From contig JABXIW010000436.1 in the NCBI GenBank assembly GCA_013372875.1, forward strand, positions 1 to 29,637: a stretch of 29,637 nt of DNA, written 5' to 3'. Origin of the DNA: Gammaproteobacteria bacterium. GTDB lineage: Bacteria; Pseudomonadota; Gammaproteobacteria; Enterobacterales; Kangiellaceae. Positions 1 through 7,851 of the stretch are shown piece by piece; within the stretch, counting starts at the first letter, position 1, and the number at the start of each line of letters is the position of its first letter. Made by a program: the position numbers and the translations under genes. Under the pieces are notes generated by a model. It was not told where the DNA came from and searched no databases. It saw only the letters and a program-made list of their open reading frames with translations.

Positions 1-336
1 ATCCGAATAACCAACAATGACACCATTATCATTAATATCAAAAGCAAAGCTGGCTAAACCGCCATCCAGCTCGCCCAGATCAATCGCACCCGATGATGTG
101 AAATGAATCCCGTGACTTGTAAAATCTAAAAAATTATTGCCATCGCTGTCAACGCCAAGCGGACCATCACCATAACCTACAACTTCGCCAGAGTTATTTA
201 ATCCATAGGCGAAACTGATGGTTCCACCCTCAATTTTACCAAGGTCAATAATTTCATAAGGTGCTGCTACTGCGGTTCCTACCGCCAAGCTAATAGAGGT
301 CGCAAGCAATGTTTTTGTAAAAGCGTTCAATTTCAT
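1..336 (-). CDS. DUF3466 / HAF-repeat secreted protein (5' part only)
   Basis: The first 112 codons of a minus-strand gene run off the left edge without a stop. The protein opens with a clear Sec signal peptide (MKLNAFTKTLLATSISLAVG, cleavage probably near AVAA). Two copies of a HAF-type repeat follow: ISFAYGLNNSGEVVGYGDG at about residues 40-58 and ASFAFDINDNGVIVGYSD at about 95-112, each preceded by an 'idLG.leGG' stretch. This pattern is typical of the DUF3466 family, secreted proteins of unknown function in marine gammaproteobacteria. An AAGAG ribosome site sits 7 nt before the ATG. It begins 23 nt after the maiA stop with no terminator between, so it may be read from the tyrosine operon. 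Family members often carry a C-terminal sorting tail, but that end is outside the window. Confidence 0.72.
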   Translation of the reverse strand, partial: MKLNAFTKTLLATSISLAVGTAVAAPYEIIDLGKIEGGTISFAYGLNNSGEVVGYGDGPLGVDSDGNNFLDFTSHGIHFTSSGAIDLGELDGGLASFAFDINDNGVIVGYSD

Positions 337-359
337 TCTAATTCTCTTTACAGCGCTTA

Positions 360-1007
360 TTAGACAGCGTCTGGTTGTGATTCGGGTTGGGCGTCTTGAA
401 ACGCATCCAAAGTTAAACAATGTTGCTCAATAGCAACCAGGCGTGGATAGTCAGTTAAATCCACATCAAATCTGCGTGCATTGTACATTTGGGCGACGAT
501 AAAAGCATCGGCCAAAGTGACATCCACACCAAAGGCAAATGGTCCTTGCTTAGCAAACTCTGCAAGCTGCGCTTCTAATGCTGAAAAACCTTGATGGATC
601 CAATGATGATACCAGCCATCTTTGCCCTCATCGGAAACACCCAACTCGCCTTTTAAGTACTTTAAAATTCGCAAGTTGTTGATCGGATGAATATCGCATG
701 CAATGCTCAAGCACACACTTCTGACTTGCGCACGCAAAAAAGGTTCACTCGGCAACAAATCAGGGCCATCGTGAGTTTCATCAAGGTACTCACAAATGGC
801 CATGGATTGGCTTAGCAGCTTGCCATTATCGTCTAATAATGGCACCAAGCCTTGCGGATTTTTCTCAAGATATTCAGGCTTATGTTGCTCGCCACCATCT
901 TTAACCAAATGCACCGAAATGTTTTGGTAAGCCAGGCGTTTTAAGTTTAAAGCGATCCGCACACGATAAGCCGCGGTGGACCGCCAGTAACCATAAAGTT
1001 TCAACAT
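360..1007 (-). CDS. maiA: Maleylacetoacetate isomerase (zeta-class GST)
   Basis: This cytosolic enzyme uses glutathione to isomerise 4-maleylacetoacetate to 4-fumarylacetoacetate, the step between HmgA and FahA. The 215-residue length is typical. The N-terminal thioredoxin-like half carries the zeta-class active-site loop at residues 7-20 (YWRSTAAYRVRIAL), the cis-proline region 'NPQGLVPLL' near 50-58 and the glutathione-binding 'QSMAICEYLDE' near 67-77. The C-terminal half is the all-helical GST domain with 'VTLADAFIVAQMYNARRF'. The start is the only Met that keeps the beta1 strand. The ribosome site is weak, and the gene starts 28 nt after the fahA stop, consistent with operon translation. 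The pathway context makes an alternative GST role unlikely. Confidence 0.93.
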   Translation of the reverse strand: MLKLYGYWRSTAAYRVRIALNLKRLAYQNISVHLVKDGGEQHKPEYLEKNPQGLVPLLDDNGKLLSQSMAICEYLDETHDGPDLLPSEPFLRAQVRSVCLSIACDIHPINNLRILKYLKGELGVSDEGKDGWYHHWIHQGFSALEAQLAEFAKQGPFAFGVDVTLADAFIVAQMYNARRFDVDLTDYPRLVAIEQHCLTLDAFQDAQPESQPDAV

Positions 1008-1035
1008 AAGCCAAATAACCTTTTGATTTTATTGA

Positions 1036-2019
1036 TTATAATTCGTATTTCTCAACCGTCTGATGAATCTGACCGAAAATCGAGTCGCCATTCTCATCAA
1101 ACATTTCAATCGTTACCGAGTCGCCAAAACGCATAAATGGTGTTCTTGGCGCACCATCCGCAATGATTTCTAACATACGAACTTCGGCTAAACATGACGA
1201 GCCCGTGGTTTCGTCAACATTGGAAATAGTACCAGAACCCACAATTGCGCCAGCGGCTAATGGGCGAGTTTTTGCTGCATGAGCTACTAGTGTTGGGAAA
1301 TCAAACACCATATCCACGCCACAGTCAGGATTACCTAACAAGTCATCATTTAAGTGAGTAGTTAATGGTAAATAGACTTTTTTGCCGTCCCACTTGTCAC
1401 CTAACTCGTCTGGCGTTACCGCTACTGGCGAGAAAGCTGACGAAGGCTTAGATTGGAAGAAACCAAATCCTTTGGCTAATTCGCCTGGGATCAAATTACG
1501 CAATGACACATCGTTAACAGTCATCAATAAACGAATTTCTTTTTCCGCCATTTCAGGCGTCGCACCCATTGGCACATCGCCCGTGATAACTGCCACTTCC
1601 GCTTCCATATCGATGCCGTACTCTTCTGAAGCCATTTGGATATTGTCACGAGGACCAATAAAAGCATCGCTGCCACCTTGATACATTAGCGGGTCGTGCC
1701 AAAAAGTCTCTGGCATTTCCGCATTACGCGCCTTACGCACTAACTCCACATGATTAACATAAGCCGAACCATCAGCCCATTGATAAGCTCGCGGTAATGG
1801 TGATTCACAAGCGTTTTGATCAAAATCAAAACTTTCCGCTACTTCGCCCGCGTTCAAACGACCATATAACTCTTCTAAATCAGGCTTAAAAGTCGCCCAA
1901 TCGTCTAAAGCAGCTTGTAAGGTTTTAACATGACATGGCTTGACTGCCTTTTTTAAATCGCGGCTAACGACCACTAATCGTCCATCACGGCTGCCATCTT
2001 TTAATGTTGCTAATTTCAT
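1036..2019 (-). CDS. fahA: Fumarylacetoacetase (FAH family hydrolase)
   Basis: Cleaves 4-fumarylacetoacetate to fumarate and acetoacetate, the last step of tyrosine degradation. The protein has 327 residues, the shorter bacterial form compared with the roughly 420-residue animal enzyme. The metal site is visible as D137-M-E139-A-E141 ('GIDMEAEVAV') followed by D170 in 'MTVNDVSLR', the usual acidic ligands of the FAH fold. 'KGFGFFQSKPSSAFSPVAVTP' at about 183-203 and 'GSGTISNVDE' at about 261-270 are further family motifs. An AGGA ribosome site lies 8 nt before the ATG. The gene sits between hmgA and maiA; a palindromic element occupies the 96-base gap upstream. FAH-family members hydrolyse various beta-diketones, so the exact substrate is taken from the neighbours. 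Confidence 0.92.
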   Translation of the reverse strand: MKLATLKDGSRDGRLVVVSRDLKKAVKPCHVKTLQAALDDWATFKPDLEELYGRLNAGEVAESFDFDQNACESPLPRAYQWADGSAYVNHVELVRKARNAEMPETFWHDPLMYQGGSDAFIGPRDNIQMASEEYGIDMEAEVAVITGDVPMGATPEMAEKEIRLLMTVNDVSLRNLIPGELAKGFGFFQSKPSSAFSPVAVTPDELGDKWDGKKVYLPLTTHLNDDLLGNPDCGVDMVFDFPTLVAHAAKTRPLAAGAIVGSGTISNVDETTGSSCLAEVRMLEIIADGAPRTPFMRFGDSVTIEMFDENGDSIFGQIHQTVEKYEL

Positions 2020-2043
2020 TATTTATTCCTAATTCGATTAAAG

Positions 2044-2068
2044 GGGGCAGAGATAAAGATCTGTCCCC
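2044..2068. repeat. REP-like palindrome between hmgA and fahA
   Basis: GGGG-CAGA pairs with TCTG-T-CCCC around the loop GATAAAGA, giving an 8-bp stem with one bulged T. The arms and the AT-rich loop look like the 'GGGGACAGA...TCTGTCCCC' palindromes that I recall scattered through many proteobacterial genomes beside REP-associated transposases. On the minus (sense) strand the hairpin is followed only by CTTTAAT, so it is a poor terminator. It could act as an mRNA processing or stability element inside the operon. Only one copy is present in the window, so repeat status is inferred. Confidence 0.4.
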
Positions 2069-2115
2069 GATTTATTCTCTTTCTTAACAATCTGAGCTAG
2101 AACCCAAAAAGACCA

Positions 2116-3246
2116 TTATTCTGATACTTTCCAGCTATCTGCATAAGCCGGATTCTCCACCGACGACATCTTCTCACCGACTTCCAGTGCATCGCGCGTA
2201 TCCAGCATCACCGCCACTTCATCGGTTTCTTTCTTGGCATACTCCAAACCAGCTTTAAAAGCTTTCGGATGAGGACCATGGGTAAAACCAGACGGGTGGA
2301 AAGTTACCATACCAGCGTCAATATTATCGCGGCTAAAGAAGTCTCCAGCGTGGTAAAAAAGCACTTCATCAAAATCATCATTGTTGTGATAGAAAGGCAC
2401 TTTTAATGCGCCCGGATCAGACTCAATCGGACGCGGTACAAAAGTACAGATCACAAAACGACTGGCCACAAATGTGGTATGCGCCGAAGGCGGCAAATGA
2501 TAGCGATGCGACATCAATGGGCGAATATCACGCCAGTTAATGCGCACCACCGATAAATCACCGTGCCAACCAATCGCGTCCAATGGCGAGTAATTAAAAT
2601 GCACTTTTGATAACTGATCGCGGCGTTTAATTTCCACCGTCCAAGGCGTATCGTCTTGTTGCGCCTTAAACTTATCATTTATCGCAGGCACATCCAGCAT
2701 CGCTTGGTCGAAAATAGCCTGCGGGCCAACAAGACCTTTATCCGGCAATTGATAGCTATCGTTAGTCGCTTCAATCAATAGCATAGTCATTGGCTCATGC
2801 GGCTCTAAACGCCAGTTGGTACCACGCGGGATAACCACATAGTCACCATCGCGAATTTCCATATGACCATAATCACAGAACAAATCACCCTTACCCTTGT
2901 GGATAAATAGTAATTCATCACCATCGCCATTTCGTGCCAAGGCTGGCATCTTCTCATTACAATCCCAAATGCGGAATTTACAATGAGCATTAAATAATAA
3001 GTTTTCCGCAGACCAAGGCGAATTAGAAGCCTTATCCAAATCGTTTAAGTCAAAAGCTCTCGGTCTTAAAGGCCCTTCCCACTTTTCCCAAGCCGTCGGA
3101 GGACGCTTGTGGTGAAAATGAGCCGTTGGCCCAAAGAAACCACTACGACCCGATTCACGCTCATAAATACCCTCTTCTGGTAAATCGGCGTGCGCCTGGC
3201 GCGAGATAGTGCCTTCTTTGTGCGGGAATGAAATCCACTTACGCAT
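2116..3246 (-). CDS. hmgA: Homogentisate 1,2-dioxygenase
   Basis: A non-haem Fe(II) enzyme that opens the aromatic ring of homogentisate to give maleylacetoacetate. The 376-residue protein is the short bacterial type. The N-terminal cupin-like region includes 'GDGDELLFIHKGKGDLFC' (about 107-124) and 'DGDYVVIPRGTNWR' (about 133-146). The C-terminal region holds the likely iron ligands H287 in 'PFYHNND', E294 in 'DFDEVLFYHAGDF' and H323 in 'GFTHGPHP', in the same order as in characterised enzymes. 'LPPSAHTTFVASRFVICTF' (251-269) is strongly conserved. AGGAG stands 7 nt before the ATG. It is 28 nt downstream of hppD, in the order of the pathway. Confidence 0.94.
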   Translation of the reverse strand: MRKWISFPHKEGTISRQAHADLPEEGIYERESGRSGFFGPTAHFHHKRPPTAWEKWEGPLRPRAFDLNDLDKASNSPWSAENLLFNAHCKFRIWDCNEKMPALARNGDGDELLFIHKGKGDLFCDYGHMEIRDGDYVVIPRGTNWRLEPHEPMTMLLIEATNDSYQLPDKGLVGPQAIFDQAMLDVPAINDKFKAQQDDTPWTVEIKRRDQLSKVHFNYSPLDAIGWHGDLSVVRINWRDIRPLMSHRYHLPPSAHTTFVASRFVICTFVPRPIESDPGALKVPFYHNNDDFDEVLFYHAGDFFSRDNIDAGMVTFHPSGFTHGPHPKAFKAGLEYAKKETDEVAVMLDTRDALEVGEKMSSVENPAYADSWKVSE

Positions 3247-3274
3247 ACACTTCTCCTGTCTGTATCAGACCAGC

Positions 3275-4387
3275 TTAGATAACACCGCGGTCGATTTGAT
3301 CTTGTTCAATCGATTCGAATAATGCTTTAAAGTTACCTTCACCAAAACCTTGGTTGCCTTTGCGTTGAATAATCTCAAAGAAAATTGGACCAATTACAGT
3401 GTTGGTAAAGATTTGCAATAAAATGCCTTCTTCGTGATCCAATGAACCATCGATCAAGATCTGGTTTTTACGCAACTTTTCCACATCTTCGTGATGCTCA
3501 GGGATACGCTTAGGGATCATGTCGTAATAAGCACCTGGAGTTGGCATAAAGTCCATACCACCTGCACGTAAGCGCTCGATAGTGTCGTAAATATCAGGCG
3601 TCGAAAGCGCGATATGCTGAATACCCTCGCCTTTGTATTCTTTTAAATACTCTTCGATTTGCGATTTTTCGTCCGCTGACTCATTGATTGGAATACGCAA
3701 TTTATTACAAGGACCTGTCATCGCTTTTGAGAAAAGTGCTGTTTGCTTACCTTTAATATCGAAATAACGGATTTCACGGAAGTTAGCGATTTTAGTGTAG
3801 AAATCAGCCCAACGAGCCATACCACCGCGCACCACATTGTGGGTTAAGTGATCAAGGTTCTGTAAGCCCATGCCTAGTGGGAATTTGTCGACGCCTTCAA
3901 TGAAATCGAATTCGTCATCATAAACGCTGCCGCTTTCGCCCCATTTATCCACGAAATAGAGTACTGAACCACCGATACCGTAAACCGCAGGGTGCGAGTT
4001 ATGCTCAGGCTTATCAAAGGCTTCTGCACCATTGGCAATCGCGTGCTCATAAGCTTTTTGCGCATCGGCTACGCGCCATGCCATAGCGCACGCACAAGGG
4101 CCGTGTAACTGGCTGAATTCGTTGAAATAACCTTCGGTTTCACCATTGATGACGAAATTGATATCGCCCTGACGGTACAAAGATACGTTTTTAGTTCTAT
4201 GGTTCGCCACGCGAGTAAAGCCCAATAATTCGAATAAATCGCGTAATTTTTGGATACCTTCAGCATCTGGTGCTGAATATTCTACGAACTCGAAACCATC
4301 GGTTCCCATTGGGTTAGCGACAGGCTCAGTTGGAGTTGGCGCGCTGGTTACTTTTGCTTGCATGTTTGATGCTTCTAAATTTGACAT
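3275..4387 (-). CDS. hppD: 4-hydroxyphenylpyruvate dioxygenase
   Basis: Converts 4-hydroxyphenylpyruvate to homogentisate with Fe(II) and O2. With the start chosen here it has 370 residues. The N-terminal vicinal-oxygen-chelate half (about 30-165) lacks the metal ligands, as usual. The C-terminal half has H180 (NLDHLTHNV), H258 (GIQHIALST) and E338 (FFEIIQRKG), spaced as in the family, and the closing 'GFGEGNFKALFESIE'. I chose the ATG at 4387 because GAGG lies 8 nt upstream of it. The in-frame ATG at 4438 would add 17 residues but has only a weak ribosome site and no family-like sequence. First gene of the hppD-hmgA-fahA-maiA operon, with a long hairpin-bearing leader. Confidence 0.94.
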   Translation of the reverse strand: MSNLEASNMQAKVTSAPTPTEPVANPMGTDGFEFVEYSAPDAEGIQKLRDLFELLGFTRVANHRTKNVSLYRQGDINFVINGETEGYFNEFSQLHGPCACAMAWRVADAQKAYEHAIANGAEAFDKPEHNSHPAVYGIGGSVLYFVDKWGESGSVYDDEFDFIEGVDKFPLGMGLQNLDHLTHNVVRGGMARWADFYTKIANFREIRYFDIKGKQTALFSKAMTGPCNKLRIPINESADEKSQIEEYLKEYKGEGIQHIALSTPDIYDTIERLRAGGMDFMPTPGAYYDMIPKRIPEHHEDVEKLRKNQILIDGSLDHEEGILLQIFTNTVIGPIFFEIIQRKGNQGFGEGNFKALFESIEQDQIDRGVI

Positions 4388-4479
4388 TTTGTGTTCCTCA
4401 ATACTCAAAGAGGTTGAATCTATGATGCTTGAATCCATGATAATGATTACTCAAACACCGAAAATAATGTTTTTGCTGT

Positions 4480-4517
4480 GCTTTTATCTGGCTAAGATTA
4501 ATTAGCCGTATAAAAGC
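4480..4517 (-). promoter_or_regulatory. Large inverted repeat in the hppD leader
   Basis: Arms GCTTTTAT and ATAAAAGC, then a 2x2 mismatch, then GGCTAA and TTAGCC around a 6-base loop. In all, 14 of 16 arm positions pair. On the sense (minus) strand it would form a strong hairpin about 95 nt before the preferred hppD start. No U-run follows, so it is not a simple terminator. It could be an operator for a transcription factor, an RNA-stabilising hairpin or part of a leader control device. Confidence 0.45.
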
Positions 4518-4661
4518 TAGGTTTAAGCGAAAAGACTCCATTGAGCGCGAATTTGCACCGCAACAAGGTAAGTAGGAATGTGATATTTATTAAAAATCAA
4601 TGACATATCAATGATATAGCGTCGTTTGTTGAATTTCTAACCTGCTTAAATTATTCCAGCT

Positions 4662-4690
4662 ATTATGCTACAAGCCTGCAAACTTGACAA
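4662..4690 (-). promoter_or_regulatory. Sigma70-like promoter of the hppD operon
   Basis: On the minus strand TTGTCA (5 of 6 matches) and CATAAT (5 of 6) are separated by exactly 17 bases. The -35 box at 4685-4690 begins two bases past the phhA terminator stem, so this operon seems insulated from phhA read-through. Transcription would start near 4655. Confidence 0.5.
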
Positions 4691-4692
4691 TA

Positions 4693-4718
4693 AAAAGCCC
4701 ACTGCTTGGTGGGCTTTT
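4693..4718 (-). terminator. Intrinsic terminator of phhA
   Basis: A perfect 10-bp stem (AAAAGCCCAC with GTGGGCTTTT) around the loop TGCTTG, followed on the minus strand by a run of T residues (TTTTTATTG). It lies 12 bases after the phhA stop codon. The plus-strand tail is weaker (TTTTC), so the main direction is minus. Confidence 0.88.
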
Positions 4719-4729
4719 CATCCATCGAA

Positions 4730-5542
4730 TTAACTGGCTAATTTCTCTTCTTTCGGCGGATAGATTGGCGCATGCAAACCCAATCGTTTGGCCTCTTCGA
4801 CCATCGCCATCACATCAGAATTGGCCACATCAAATAGCTGCTTTAAGCTCTCGATAACAAAATATTGTGGCTGCATAATATCAATTCGATATGGCGTACG
4901 CAGAATATCAACTGGATCGAATGGCTTGCGGATCACCTCAGGATTTTCCAAGCTGTGCGGCGTTTCTCCAATTGATGATAAAATGCCACCACCGTAAATA
5001 CGAGTGCCTTGCGCCGTATTCATCAAGCCGAACTCAACGGTAAACCAGTATAATCTCGCCAAAAACACACGATCTTGTTTGGAAGCGGTATAACCTAACT
5101 TGCCGTAAGTCTCTGTAAATTCAGCAAAATATGGGTTGGTCAGCATGGCGCAATGACCAAAGATCTCATGAAACACATCTGGCTCTTGCAGATAGTCCAT
5201 TTCTTCGGGAGTACGAATAAAGGTCGCGCACGGGAATTTCTTGTCCGCCAATAAGGCAAAGAATTTATCGAAATTGATTAACGCTGGAACCCAAGCCACT
5301 TCCCAGCCAGTTTCTTTGCGCAACACGCTGGAAACTTCTTCCAGCTGTGGGATTCTATCTTTAGGCAAATTCAGCTTATCCAAGCCTTCAAAATATTCTG
5401 GGCAAGCACGATCAACAATCAGTTTTTCCTGGCGACTGATTAGTTTGTGCCAAGTTTCATGCTCAACGTCTGTGTAGTGAATAAAGCCATCTTCGTCCAT
5501 CGGACGGGCTTTATATTTAGTGCCTTTTCCAGATTTGCCCAT
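4730..5542 (-). CDS. phhA: Phenylalanine-4-hydroxylase
   Basis: A monomeric-type bacterial aromatic amino acid hydroxylase that turns phenylalanine into tyrosine using O2, Fe(II) and a tetrahydropterin. The protein has 270 residues, catalytic domain only, as in other bacterial enzymes. The iron ligands are H125 and H130 in 'PDVFHEIFGHCAML' and E170 in 'YWFTVEFGLM'. Their spacing (5 and 40) equals that of the human enzyme. 'GTRIYGGGILSSIGE' (179-193) is the conserved pterin/substrate loop. AGGTGG stands 6 nt before the ATG. It is a separate unit from the hppD operon. No pterin-4a-carbinolamine dehydratase (phhB) or aromatic aminotransferase is present in the window, so those must be elsewhere. 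Confidence 0.96.
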   Translation of the reverse strand: MGKSGKGTKYKARPMDEDGFIHYTDVEHETWHKLISRQEKLIVDRACPEYFEGLDKLNLPKDRIPQLEEVSSVLRKETGWEVAWVPALINFDKFFALLADKKFPCATFIRTPEEMDYLQEPDVFHEIFGHCAMLTNPYFAEFTETYGKLGYTASKQDRVFLARLYWFTVEFGLMNTAQGTRIYGGGILSSIGETPHSLENPEVIRKPFDPVDILRTPYRIDIMQPQYFVIESLKQLFDVANSDVMAMVEEAKRLGLHAPIYPPKEEKLAS

Positions 5543-5628
5543 TAAATACCACCTAATTCGTTCTTAAATTTTTAATTGAACGTTAATGATTATTATTAAT
5601 TCTGTACGCCCAACGATTTTGCGGACTC

Positions 5629-5657
5629 ATTATCTTTAGCTTATTGTGTAAAAACAA
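5629..5657 (-). promoter_or_regulatory. Possible phhA promoter
   Basis: On the minus strand TTGTTT and GATAAT (5 of 6) are 17 bases apart, placing the start about 80 nt before phhA. A TGTAAA hexamer on the plus strand (5647-5652) touches the -35 box. That is one good half of a TyrR/PhhR-type box, but the second half is poor, so regulator binding is only a thought. Confidence 0.3.
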
Positions 5658-5681
5658 GTAAAAATTGCCCATTTATAGGCT

Positions 5682-5710
5682 TTGACCGCTTGAAGTCCGA
5701 GCAGTTTCAT
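5682..5710 (+). promoter_or_regulatory. Possible slt promoter
   Basis: TTGACC (5 of 6) and TTTCAT (4 of 6) with a 17-base spacer. The predicted start near 5717 lies immediately before the palindrome at 5722-5741, a position typical of a repressor site or a 5'-terminal hairpin. Confidence 0.33.
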
Positions 5711-5721
5711 TATTAAATAAA

Positions 5722-5741
5722 ATCATGAGATTGCTCATGAT
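5722..5741. promoter_or_regulatory. Palindromic candidate operator upstream of slt
   Basis: A perfect 8-bp inverted repeat, ATCATGAG and CTCATGAT, with a 4-base centre. No T-run follows on either strand, so it is not a terminator. I do not recognise the regulator that would bind it. Confidence 0.4.
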
Positions 5742-5876
5742 CTACAGCAATTCAACGGAACTTGTCTTAATTAACAAAGACAAACTTTATTACCAAGTTT
5801 AGCTTCCACTCGAACAAATTTGGCGGCAAAACAAAGTAACTAGCGTGCAATCCAATGCAAAGGAATTTTAATAATA

Positions 5877-7835
5877 ATGCTAAAAGTGACAAAACCACTG
5901 GTCATAGCTTCAACCTCAATCATCTTGCTGTTTGGCAGCAGCTTATTCGCCAACACAGCAGCTTATACTAAGTCGCAGCAGTTGTTTCTTGATGCAGAAA
6001 AAGCGCTAAAAACCAATGACATTACCAAGTTTCAACAACTTAAAGGTCAATTGTCACATTATCCTTTGGTGTCTTATTTAGATTTCGAATATCTATCACG
6101 CAATTTAAGTGCTAAAAACAAAGCACAAATTGATCAGTTTATTCAATTGCAACAACATTCACCGCTCGCTTCGCGGCTCAAGTTTCGCTATATCAATAGT
6201 TTGGTGGCGAAAAAAGAATATGGCCTATTCAGTCAATATTATGCAGATGCGTTTGAGTCCAGTAAAAACGCCAAATTAAAATGCCTCTATTTAAGTAACC
6301 AACTCAAACAAGGCATCAAAGAATCGATCGTTTTCCCAGAAGTTAAAAAACTCTGGACAGTAGCCAAGTCGCAACCAAAAGAGTGCGATCCTTTATTTAA
6401 GCAGTGGAAAGATGCAGGTCAGCTGACACAGAAGGTTGGAGCTGAACGCTTTAACAAAGCAGCACGCAAAGGCCCTGTGTCGATGATTAATTACCTCAAG
6501 CGTTACTTGCCTAAGAAGCAGCAATATTTAGCAGAGCTATGGACCAAAGCGCGCAAAAACCCTGGCGTAATTGCTAATCGCCGCTTTTTCCCGCAGAAAG
6601 ATTTTAAATACCAAGAAGCTGCAATCGCAGTTTTCGCAATTAAAAAATTAGCTTGGGGCGATCGCGACGCAGCCTACAAAACTTGGCGCAGTGTGCAAAG
6701 GCATATCATTGTGCCCAAAGAGCTCAAAGATGATGCCGAGCGTACCCTCTTCTTGGCCATGGCTACCGAGAATAAACCTTGGGCGCATACATGGGCTAAA
6801 CGCAATATCAACCGCTATTTATCCGATGAACTTATTTCCCACTGGAAACTGGCGACTTTTCTACGCCAAGAAGACTGGGCTTCGGTCAAAGAACAGTATG
6901 ACCTCTTGCCTGAGCAAACTCAAAACACCAACCAGTGGAAATATTGGTACTCGATTGCTTCCGAAAAAACAGGCGCCAAAGCCGTTGCCATACCAATATT
7001 AGAGCGGCTTGCTTTGCAGCGTGATTATTATGGCTATAAAGCCGCAGCAAAGCTCAAAAAGCCATTGCAGTTAAATCACAAATCCTCAGTCATTCCTGCG
7101 GATGTTTTGAGCAAAGTTCAGGGCTTGTCTAATGTGGAGCGCGCCAAAGAATTATTTGCTTTAGAGCGCTATCGTGATGCCAATCGCGAATGGCGCAGCC
7201 TGCAAAACCGTTTGAGCTCACCAGTAGAGTTTCAAGCGGCAGCGAAAATTGCCCACGACTGGGGCTGGTATAACCAAGGGATCTTGACTATTGCTAAGGC
7301 CAAAGTTTGGGACGACACCGACATTCGCTTTCCCACCGCCTTTAAAGAAGACTATATAGTGATGGGCAAAAAAGTCGATTTAGAGCCAGAATGGTTAATG
7401 GGCGTTACTCGCCAAGAAAGTGCCTATGGCCCTTATGCAGTTTCTGGCGCTGGCGCTTACGGCCTAATGCAAGTATTACCCTCAACCGCCAAGATTTACT
7501 CGAAAAAACTCGGGGTCAAATATTCCAATCGCAAAGATTTGTTTAAGCCGCATACCAATATCGAAATGGGCTCAAATTATTTAAAACTGCGTTATGACGA
7601 GCTGGATCAAAACCCTATTTACGCCTCAGCCGCCTACAACGCAGGCAAACATCGAATCGACAAATGGAAAGCCTTTGGCCGCTTCCCCACCGAGATTTGG
7701 ATCGAAGCCATCCCCTACACCGAAACTCGCGACTACATCAAAAAAGTCATGACCTACCGCGCCATTTACGCGCTAAAGCTCAATAAAAAAGACACGGTTT
7801 TTGACTATATTTTGAATACTGAGACTGGTGGGTGA
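5877..7835 (+). CDS. slt: Soluble lytic murein transglycosylase (Slt70 type)
   Basis: A periplasmic enzyme that cuts the MurNAc-GlcNAc bond of peptidoglycan, forming 1,6-anhydro ends for wall turnover. The 652-residue length fits Slt70. A signal peptide occupies about residues 1-26 (hydrophobic core 'IASTSIILLFG', cleavage near LFAN). Residues about 30-480 are the alpha-helical superhelix that forms the doughnut in the E. coli enzyme. The catalytic SLT domain (about 490-640) has the general acid E514 in 'TRQESAYGP', then 'SGAGAYGLMQVLPSTA' and 'SAAYNAGKHRI'. Alone on the plus strand, it converges on a minus-strand set 16 bases after its stop, with no terminator in the gap. Confidence 0.95.
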   Translation: MLKVTKPLVIASTSIILLFGSSLFANTAAYTKSQQLFLDAEKALKTNDITKFQQLKGQLSHYPLVSYLDFEYLSRNLSAKNKAQIDQFIQLQQHSPLASRLKFRYINSLVAKKEYGLFSQYYADAFESSKNAKLKCLYLSNQLKQGIKESIVFPEVKKLWTVAKSQPKECDPLFKQWKDAGQLTQKVGAERFNKAARKGPVSMINYLKRYLPKKQQYLAELWTKARKNPGVIANRRFFPQKDFKYQEAAIAVFAIKKLAWGDRDAAYKTWRSVQRHIIVPKELKDDAERTLFLAMATENKPWAHTWAKRNINRYLSDELISHWKLATFLRQEDWASVKEQYDLLPEQTQNTNQWKYWYSIASEKTGAKAVAIPILERLALQRDYYGYKAAAKLKKPLQLNHKSSVIPADVLSKVQGLSNVERAKELFALERYRDANREWRSLQNRLSSPVEFQAAAKIAHDWGWYNQGILTIAKAKVWDDTDIRFPTAFKEDYIVMGKKVDLEPEWLMGVTRQESAYGPYAVSGAGAYGLMQVLPSTAKIYSKKLGVKYSNRKDLFKPHTNIEMGSNYLKLRYDELDQNPIYASAAYNAGKHRIDKWKAFGRFPTEIWIEAIPYTETRDYIKKVMTYRAIYALKLNKKDTVFDYILNTETGG

Positions 7836-7851
7836 TTATGTATTGCTAATA

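Larger units (their letters stand above)
4388..4729. other. phhA-hppD intergenic region and hppD leader
   Basis: No gene fits in this stretch. Reading leftwards it holds the phhA terminator, a sigma70-like promoter for the hppD operon, a predicted 5' leader of about 270 nt, and a 38-base inverted repeat in that leader. A short tandem 'ATATCAATGA'-like duplication also occurs near 4595-4617. The individual elements are listed separately. Confidence 0.6.
5543..5876. other. Divergent phhA / slt intergenic region
   Basis: These 334 bases contain no plausible gene. They hold one promoter candidate in each direction and two inverted repeats: ATCATGAG-ATTG-CTCATGAT at 5722-5741 and TTGTCTT-N8-AAGACAA at 5762-5783. 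The slt ribosome site AAGGA is at the right end, 12 nt before its ATG, a rather long spacing. Confidence 0.55.

Noticed and set aside
1382..1681. Plus-strand frame inside fahA
   Set aside because: It is an antisense shadow of a well-conserved enzyme gene; the same holds for the antisense frames in phhA, hutU, hutH and lapB.
4388..4438. 17-residue N-terminal extension of HppD from the ATG at 4438
   Set aside because: The ATG at 4387 has a much better ribosome site and gives the usual family length.
5647..5664. TyrR/PhhR box (TGTAAA-N6-TAAAAA) before phhA
   Set aside because: The left half is perfect but the right half matches TTTACA at only 3 of 6 positions, common in AT-rich DNA. Mentioned only as a weak hint.
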